A DNA stretch of 13,225 nucleotides from Hydnum rufescens UP504 (taxonomy: Eukaryota > Basidiomycota > Agaricomycetes > Cantharellales > Hydnaceae): positions 47,275 through 60,499 of the forward strand of contig MU129196.1 in assembly GCA_014904985.1 (NCBI GenBank). Reading direction: 5' to 3'. Below are positions 7,861 to 13,225 of the stretch, one piece after another (positions within the stretch are counted from its first letter, which is position 1; each line of letters starts with the position of its first letter). The translations under genes were made by a program, and so were the position numbers. The notes beneath the pieces were generated by a model, which was given only the letters and a program-made list of their open reading frames with translations, did no database searches and was not told where the DNA came from.

Positions 7861-8302
7861 GTTTGAATTCAGCAGTGGTTTCACACATGTGATCTGTGAT
7901 GAGAGCCAAGGTGCCAAAAATTAGTGGTGTCACTCAGGTTTGAACCCTCAGCCTCTTAATGCCATTACAGCAACAGTGCATATTAGACAGTTAAGTCAAC
8001 ACAACTGTACTAAAATAAGGAAATTAGAAGACTATGTACTGGCCCTTCTGAGTTCCGAGTGCCAAATAGACTTTTCCCTCTCACTCACAGGGCAGGTTGA
8101 TCAAACATGGTGTTCTTCATCATCATATATATAAATGGTGAAGATCCCAAGTTAAATTATTCAATCCAGAAGCACAGGAATAGTGAATTTTCATTCCTAA
8201 CATAAAAAAGTCAATTGTGGACAGCCTCTTGCACGCCTTTTCCATGGTAGATTCGGATTCCCATTCCCAGTCTACTTTTCCTATCATGGAGGGAAAATAT
8301 AA
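7861..8302. other. AT-rich spacer, no supported gene
   Basis: No coding frame with a recognisable domain is seen. On the minus strand an ATG (8108-8106) opens MFDQPAL and is followed by GTGAGTGAG, a good splice donor, with an alternating TA run upstream (8125-8134). This could be the first exon of the GRF-type gene, but the link is not demonstrated because the next acceptor and phase are uncertain. The possible Pol III relic lies within this stretch. Confidence 0.35.
7916..8030 (-). other. Possible tRNA-derived (SINE-like) relic with B-box
   Basis: The minus strand reads GGTTCAAACC at 7946-7937, close to the Pol III B-box consensus, then a TTTTT run (7920-7916), a typical Pol III terminator, about 16 nt later. 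Upstream lies a tRNA-like run, but I cannot fold a convincing cloverleaf: the T stem pairs poorly and the A-box is unclear. It may be a decayed tRNA or SINE, or coincidence. Confidence 0.2.
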
Positions 8303-8590
8303 GAGAATGTAAGTCTAATTTACCTTAACTTCAACAACTTTTTACTGACTGTCTTGGTTGATTTCATTGACTTTTGGGGGTGTTTTTTATTGACTTCCAG
8401 GGGTGTTTGATTGACTTCTGGGGGGTATTTTTATTGACTTTGGGGGGTGTTTTATTGACTTCTGGGGGTTATTTTTATTGATTTCTGGGGGGTGTTTTTA
8501 TTAACTCTTGGGGTATTTTTGTTGACTTTGGGGGGGAAAAGAATGTGAGTCTGATTTACATTAATTTCAACAGCTTTTACTGACTTTCTT
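8303..8590. repeat. Duplicated about 52-bp block flanking the G-tract array
   Basis: The block beginning AGAATGTAAGTCTAATTTAC at 8303 recurs as AGAATGTGAGTCTGATTTAC at 8539. Both continue through a TTCAACA and TTTTACTGACT core with only scattered differences. Each block is followed by TTGAC/GGGG motifs. The whole stretch is therefore best read as an old tandem duplication of block plus G-tract array. Confidence 0.6.
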
Positions 8591-8700
8591 AATGACTTCT
8601 GTTCATTTTGGTGGTTGACTTGGGGTGGCCATTTCATCAACTCTGGGGGCTATTTTGGTCAACTCTGGGGGCTATTTTGATTAACCCTGGGGGTGATTTT
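8336..8700 (+). repeat. Degenerate G-tract minisatellite, unit about 22-28 bp
   Basis: The motif TTGACTTCTGGGGGG plus a T-rich spacer (GTGTTTTTA or similar) recurs about eight times between 8365 and 8540, then more loosely at 8615-8700 as CAACTCTGGGGGCTATTTTG. G-runs of 4-7 fall on one strand only. Long open frames here, such as 8640-8452 on the minus strand, are just the repeat translated. Loops between G-runs are longer than in standard G-quadruplexes. Confidence 0.8.
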
Positions 8701-8888
8701 GTTAACTGTTGATGGTGGTTGTTCAATGTTGGGGAATTAAGGTCATCCCTGGAACCCCAAGGGACACCCAGCCCTGACCACACTAAAAATCAAAGCTGTA
8801 GCAGAGAAAGACAGGAGAGAGAACTCCACTCCCCTGTGAAGGAAAGATCTACTCCATCAACAACTCAACAATATCAAATCAGCCAATT
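8701..8888. other. Spacer before the Helitron reading frame; Helitron 5' end not located
   Basis: I see no gene here. A Helitron should start with TC next to a host A, but no single TC site can be chosen without a second copy. The stretch is purine-rich near 8800-8830 and may be leader sequence of the Helitron gene. Confidence 0.4.
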
Positions 8889-9603
8889 ATGAGCACAGGC
8901 TGATGCATTGCCACCTCTTCAGGCAAAACACAGTTATCGTCATGCTGTCAACCAGCCACAGGGACCATCCCAAGCTGGACCATCTCGGGTCCCTGTGCCA
9001 AATCCACACATTCCACCACACATTCCACAACACAATTTCCCACTATTACCACCATTTGAATTAAATCAGCAGCATCAGCAGCAGTCACCAATGCCACAAA
9101 CCCACACTTCACAATCTGAAAGGGTAACATCATCATCATCTGCATTGGATGAAAATATGGGTTCTGGGGATGATTATGAACCATCAACACAATCATCACC
9201 TGAAATTGAGGATGATGAGGCTGATGACTTTCTTGATACACCACCCTCTGCCCGGCCTCGCCGAAATGCACAGAGGCCTCAACGATATGAACAACTTCCT
9301 GATCGTCAAGTTCACCATGCACCTCAAATACTACAACCACCAGAGCATGTTCCACCTCCCCCACATGGCCATAATCAAGGCCAACTTGGAAGACATCTTC
9401 ATGGTCATGGCTATGAATTCCCATGCAAGGCCATGGCCAAGGTGCTGGGCACTGCTGGAGGTGGGGGCCCTGGGGATTCAGACAGTGATGATGATGGGGT
9501 GAATGATGACCATGCACAAGGACAGGGTGCTCCAAGAGAACCCCATGGCCATGGCCAAGGTCGAGGAGAGGGGTCAAGGTCAGGAGGGTTGAGGTTGAGG
9601 TGA
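8889..9603 (+). CDS. Low-complexity N-terminal region of the Helitron gene
   Basis: The open frame covers about 8899-9603. The nearest ATG (8889, M-S-T) is one base out of frame with it, so either a base was inserted near 8898 or CACAG at 8894-8898 is a splice acceptor. The protein is disordered: Pro/His/Gln-rich first, then an acidic block (DDYEP, EIEDDEADDF), a basic PSARPRRNAQRPQRYEQ, and His/Gly/Gln repeats (HGHNQGQ, HGHGQGRGEG). It passes into the RG tract and stops at TGA 9601-9603. Such tails precede the Rep domain in many fungal Helitrons and may help DNA binding. It is probably one gene with the Rep/helicase downstream, but as written it is separated from it by stops. Confidence 0.6.
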
Positions 9604-9803
9604 GGAGGTCAGGGGAGGTTGAGTTGGGTAGGTAGAGGTCGAGGTTGAGGTAGTAGGGAGGTCGAGGGTCAAGGGGAGGGTCGAGTGAGGTCGAGTCAAG
9701 GGGAGGGTTGAGGTCGAGAGGAGGTGAGGTCAAGGAGGAGGGTCGAGGTCGAGGAGAGGGTGGAGTACGGAGAGGGTTGAGGAGGAAGGGTTGAGGTCAA
9801 GGA
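9553..9803 (+). repeat. GGTCGA-type purine-rich repeat tract encoding decayed RG repeats
   Basis: GGTCGAGG, GGTTGAGG and GGTCAAGG units alternate irregularly. In the coding direction GGT CGA reads Gly-Arg; many CGA codons now appear as TGA (for example 9646-9648 and 9792-9794) or CAA. This fits CpG deamination on either strand. The tract joins the His/Gly-rich N-terminal region to the Rep domain. As written it contains several stops in each relevant frame. Confidence 0.7.
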
Positions 9804-12800
9804 CTGCATATCAATCATGGAGCATTCTTGCAGCCTTATGATGATGACAGGGAATACCCTGATCTCTTCCTTGGTCCCATGACAGTTCAATGCTCCAACT
9901 GTGGTGCTCTTCACTGGATGGTAGAAAAACGGAGTGACAGCTCCTTAATTCATCCAATATTTGGAAGATGCTGTCAGCGGGGGAAAGTATCTCTCCCTCC
10001 AATGAGGATCCCCCCAGAACCTCTATATTCATTGCTCTCCATGCAATTGGATTTTGACCCCAATTACATTCTGCCTGCAATTCAACATGAATGCAGCAGA
10101 AATTACCTCAATAATATCCAGAAATATAATGCTGCATTTGCATTCCTATCTCTTGGTGTCAAAATTGATGAGCGCATTACTGGCGCAGGTGGTGGCCCAT
10201 ATGCATTCAGGATCCATGGGCAACTCTCACATCTTCATGGAGCACTTCTACCAGAGGTGCAGCTTATTTATTTACACCAGTATGATGATGCCTTACTGAA
10301 AAATACTTCTCTTTCAGGCTGGACATGATATCAGTTATGCACAGATGTATATCCATGACACTCAGGAGGCACTTGCACATGCCCATCAACAGCGGGTGGC
10401 CCGCAACCAAGGCACTACACCTGAAATTATGCTTGAGCTTCAGGATATGATGCATGCCAATAATCCCTACATTCCCATGTACAGAACTGCACATGAGATT
10501 TTGCTTGCTCTTCCAGTAGCTCAGCGTAATGTTGAGTGTCGCATTCATCTGGATGAAAGTGCAGATCAGCGCCATTACAATCTCCCCCAAGCTGACCAGA
10601 TTGCAGCAATTCTCCCAGGGGATGGAGAAAATGCTACCCATGGTCGGGACATTGTCTTACGTCTCTGGCAAGGGGAAAATGGCTTGCAGCGTATTTATGA
10701 GGACAGCCCAACCTATACTCCACTGCTGTATGTCCTATTGTTTCCATATGGGGAGACTGGGTTTCGCCGTGGTATCCCATTGGTTGGAGAAGATGAACCT
10801 GATGAAGACAGTGAGATTATTCTATGGCTGAATCAAACCTATTTCTGAATTATGACTTCTTTATAGATGCTGAAGGGAATCATAGCATGGTGTCATACAC
10901 ACGCTTTTGGGCATACCGTCTTCATAACCGCATGCTCCCTGCACATGGTGCACACCCAGCTCAGATGGAACCCACAACCATCTTCCGCAGTGGCCGTCTC
11001 TCTCATCAACTTATTGTTGATGTTTGGGCATGTGTGGAACAGCTGAATCTCTGCTGGATTAGGCAGAATCAGGCTACTATTCGTTCTGAACTCTATGGTG
11101 GCTTGGTTGATGCCATGAATGGGAATCAAAATGCTAATGCTGCTGCACTGGGACAGCAAATTATCCTGCCTTCATCCCATATTGGAAGTCCTCGGCACAT
11201 GATGCAGCTATACCAAGACACCATGGCAGCTGCACGGTTCTATGGACCTGCAACCTACTTCATCACTGTCACTGCAAATCCTAACTGGCCTGAGATCCTT
11301 GGGGCTATACTTCCAGGCCAAGTTCCAGCAGATCGGCCTGATTTAGTGGATCGTGTCTTTTATGAGAAGCTCAGTCTTCTATTCAAGACACTTGCTGTGG
11401 TGTTTGGAAAACAATTGGCACGTGTACATGTCATTGAATTCCAGAAACGTGGCCTACCCCATGCCCATCTTCTATTATGGATTGACTGGGAGGACAAACC
11501 TCAAACTTCAGAAGATCTTGACAAGGTCAGCTGGACTGTCATCACCTTATGCTCTCAACTGAGATATTGACTTAAATAACAGGTCATTTGGTCTCACCTA
11601 CCAGATCCTGAGACACAACCAAGGCTCTATGCACAAGTGACATCAACCATGATCCATTCCTGTAAAGTTGGCAGATGTCGTGATGTGGAGGATGGAAGAT
11701 GCACCAAAGGCTTTCCAAAAGAATTCCGTGATGAAACATCCATGGATGGGAAAGGATTTCCATTATATGCTCGCCCTGACAATGGCCGGACCTGGGTCAG
11801 CCATGGAAAGACATATCACAATGGCCATGTTGTTCCCTATAATCCACACTTGCTTATGCTCCTTGGATGTCATGTCAATGTTGAATTCTGTGCTAACATG
11901 CACAGTAGCACAAAGTACATCCACAAATACATCACCAAAGGTCCAGATCGAGCCACGCTTGAGATGAGACGTGATGAAATCAAGGAGTACATTGATGCAC
12001 GATACATTGGAGTACCAGAGGCCTGCTGGCGCATTTTCCATTATGAGCTCCATGAGCAAATCCCAAACATTGTCCGATTGCCCTTCCATCTCCCAGGTCA
12101 ACATTTGGTCCACTTCAATCCTGAAGATACCCTTGCCAATATAGTGGAGGACAATGCAAATAATGAGAGTATGCTTACTCAATTCTTCAAGGTGGGAAAC
12201 AACAGGATTGATCATCACAGAAAATTTAGCACTCACTTTCTTGCCTCACCTGCAGACTAACCAAAACAATGTTCCAGGAGCACGAGCTCTCACATATCAG
12301 GAGTTTCCTCAGCATTTTGTCTGGGCAAGAAAGGTCTGGAAGCCACGAGAGAGGGGCTTTGCAATTGGTCGCATGTATGGTGCATTCCCATCTGCAGGAG
12401 ATCGATTCTATCTCCGCACTCTCCTCACAATTGTGAGGGGTCCACAATCATTCGAAGATCTGCACACTGTGGATGGATCCTTCATGGGACCTATAGACAA
12501 GCCTGTTTGGCCATGGGATTGCTTGAAGATGATGGTGAATGGCGGCTCTGTCTTCAAGAAGCTTCCATCATGCAGACTGGATACACTCTTCGATCCCTAT
12601 TCTCAACTATCCTCCTCCACAATAATCCATCACGTCCAGACCTCCTTTGGAATGAATTCAGGCAGTTCATATGTGATGATCTTCACCACCAACTGCAACA
12701 ACCTCCACATAACATCCCTGCACCTACAAATGATCAGATCTATGATTATGGACTCTTCCTCCTTTGTGAAAGATTGGCTTGGGCAGGTCAGAGGATGGAA

Positions 12801-13225
12801 GTAATTGCTCCAGGCATGCCACAGGTTGAAGGCCATTGGGTAGATCAAAATGCAAATCCACTCATTGAGCGCCAGCGAGCACACAATTATAATGAGCTCC
12901 AGGATCAAGTTGAGAGGGACCTCCCCCTTCTTAACAATGAACAAATGATGGCATACACTGCAATTTGTGCAGCATATCAATCTGGAGATGGGGTACATTC
13001 TTCATCCATGGTCCTGGGGGGTGTGGCAAAACCTTCCTCTACAATGTTGTTACTCGAACTGCACGAAGTCAGGGGAAGATTGTCCTCTGTGTTGCATCCT
13101 CTGGCATTGCATCAATGTTGCTTCTCCTGGGTGCAACTGCACATTCTACCTTCAAGATTCCTATTCCCTCATGAGAGGATGGTGCATGCCGAATTGAGAA
13201 GCAGGGGTTTGTGGCAGATCTCATG
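9795..13225 (+). CDS. Helitron Rep/helicase gene, five visible exons, 3' end truncated by window
   Basis: Exons: to 10256, 10318-10810, 10867-11525, 11583-12191, 12256-13225. Exon 1 has the Helitron zinc site [10 protein letters not shown] and [12 protein letters not shown]. Exon 3 has the Rep HUH motif [11 protein letters not shown] (His codons 11460 and 11466), which binds the metal. Exon 4 has the two-tyrosine motif [10 protein letters not shown] (Tyr codons 11916 and 11928), which attacks DNA. Exon 5 holds [33 protein letters not shown] and the Pif1-type Walker [13 protein letters not shown] (13010-13033), followed by [11 protein letters not shown]. Exon 5 has a one-base deletion near 12501, another near 12993, and TGA at 13172-13174 where the protein otherwise continues [12 protein letters not shown]. 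The product would nick, unwind and transfer a single strand. The start lies upstream, beyond the RG tract. Confidence 0.9.
10257..10317 (+). other. Intron 1 of the Helitron gene, 61 nt, phase 0
   Basis: It runs from GTGCAG to CTTTCAG, with CTGA upstream of the acceptor as a possible branch site. Removing it joins LLPE to [11 protein letters not shown] in one frame. Retention gives a TGA soon after. Confidence 0.85.
10811..10866 (+). other. Intron 2 of the Helitron gene, 56 nt, phase 1
   Basis: It runs from GTGAGA to TTTATAG with an internal CTGAA. Splicing restores the frame from PDED to [13 protein letters not shown]. Confidence 0.8.
11526..11582 (+). other. Intron 3 of the Helitron gene, 57 nt, phase 0
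   Basis: It runs from GTCAGC to AATAACAG with TTGAC as a possible branch site. Splicing joins SEDLDK to [13 protein letters not shown], the expected continuation of the Rep domain between its HUH and tyrosine motifs. Confidence 0.85.
12192..12255 (+). other. Intron 4 of the Helitron gene, 64 nt, phase 0
   Basis: It runs from GTGGGA to ACCTGCAG. Splicing joins LTQFFK to [17 protein letters not shown], a join typical of Helitron proteins. Without splicing the frame ends at 12260. Confidence 0.85.

Larger units (their letters stand above)
8889..13225 (+). mobile_element. Helitron (rolling-circle transposon), autonomous type, 3' end beyond window
   Basis: The segment encodes, in order, a low-complexity N-terminal region, a CCCC-type zinc site, a Helitron Rep domain with HUH and two-tyrosine motifs, and the start of a Pif1-type helicase. 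This domain order is specific to Helitrons, which move by nicking and strand displacement and leave no target duplication. The left boundary given is only the first plausible ATG. The 3' hairpin and CTRR end are beyond the window. Decay is light: two one-base deletions and one TGA in the helicase half, plus a ruined RG tract. Confidence 0.9.

Noticed and set aside
8336..8700. Regularly spaced repeats resembling a CRISPR array
   Set aside because: Units are degenerate and directly adjacent, with no unique equal-length spacers, in a eukaryotic context.
8948..9733. 261-codon minus-strand open frame rich in Leu, Pro and His
   Set aside because: Antisense of the low-complexity Helitron N-terminus and purine tract; its length reflects base composition.
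10257..12255. Frameshift mutations in the Helitron Rep region
   Set aside because: All four breaks coincide with GT-AG introns of typical fungal length that restore phase.

Overview
The window looks like transposon-dense DNA from a fungus, most likely an Agaricomycete-type basidiomycete. Three things point that way: a chromodomain-bearing Ty3/gypsy element, a Helitron whose replicase gene carries 56-64 nt introns, and sequence decay concentrated at CpG sites. This is inferred from gene content; the species cannot be named from the sequence.

Region 1 (1-6611) is one Ty3/gypsy chromovirus on the + strand. The window opens inside the 5' LTR (1-587). Next come a self-priming-type primer binding site (590-600), gag (653-1839), pol (1842-5778: protease, reverse transcriptase, RNase H, integrase, chromodomain), a polypurine tract (5749-5758) and a complete 850 bp 3' LTR (5762-6611). 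The coding part is cut by about a dozen one-base indels, two of which bracket the catalytic YxDD of the reverse transcriptase. The shared 590 bp of the LTRs differ by 15 substitutions, every one a CpG transition. The U3 of the 3' LTR holds an unbroken 150-codon frame with a strong transmembrane segment.

Region 2 (6612-8888) has no transposon protein. On the minus strand, about 7860 down to 6984, it holds a multi-exon gene or gene relic. It encodes a GRF-type zinc finger, a disordered stretch and a C-terminal coiled coil; its last three exons join in phase. Upstream of it lie a possible Pol III B-box relic and a degenerate G-tract minisatellite (8336-8700) with a duplicated flank.

Region 3 (about 8889-13225) is the 5' and central part of an autonomous-type Helitron on the + strand: a low-complexity N-terminal region, an RG-encoding repeat tract full of secondary stops, and an intron-containing Rep/helicase gene. 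Zinc finger, HUH motif, two-tyrosine motif and the Pif1-type Walker A are visible. The helicase runs off the right edge and carries two one-base deletions and one TGA. Neither Helitron terminus can be placed.

The two elements are unrelated: the retrotransposon copies itself through RNA and its own integrase, the Helitron through single-strand nicking and strand displacement. No bacterial-type operon, CRISPR array, rRNA or confident tRNA was seen.
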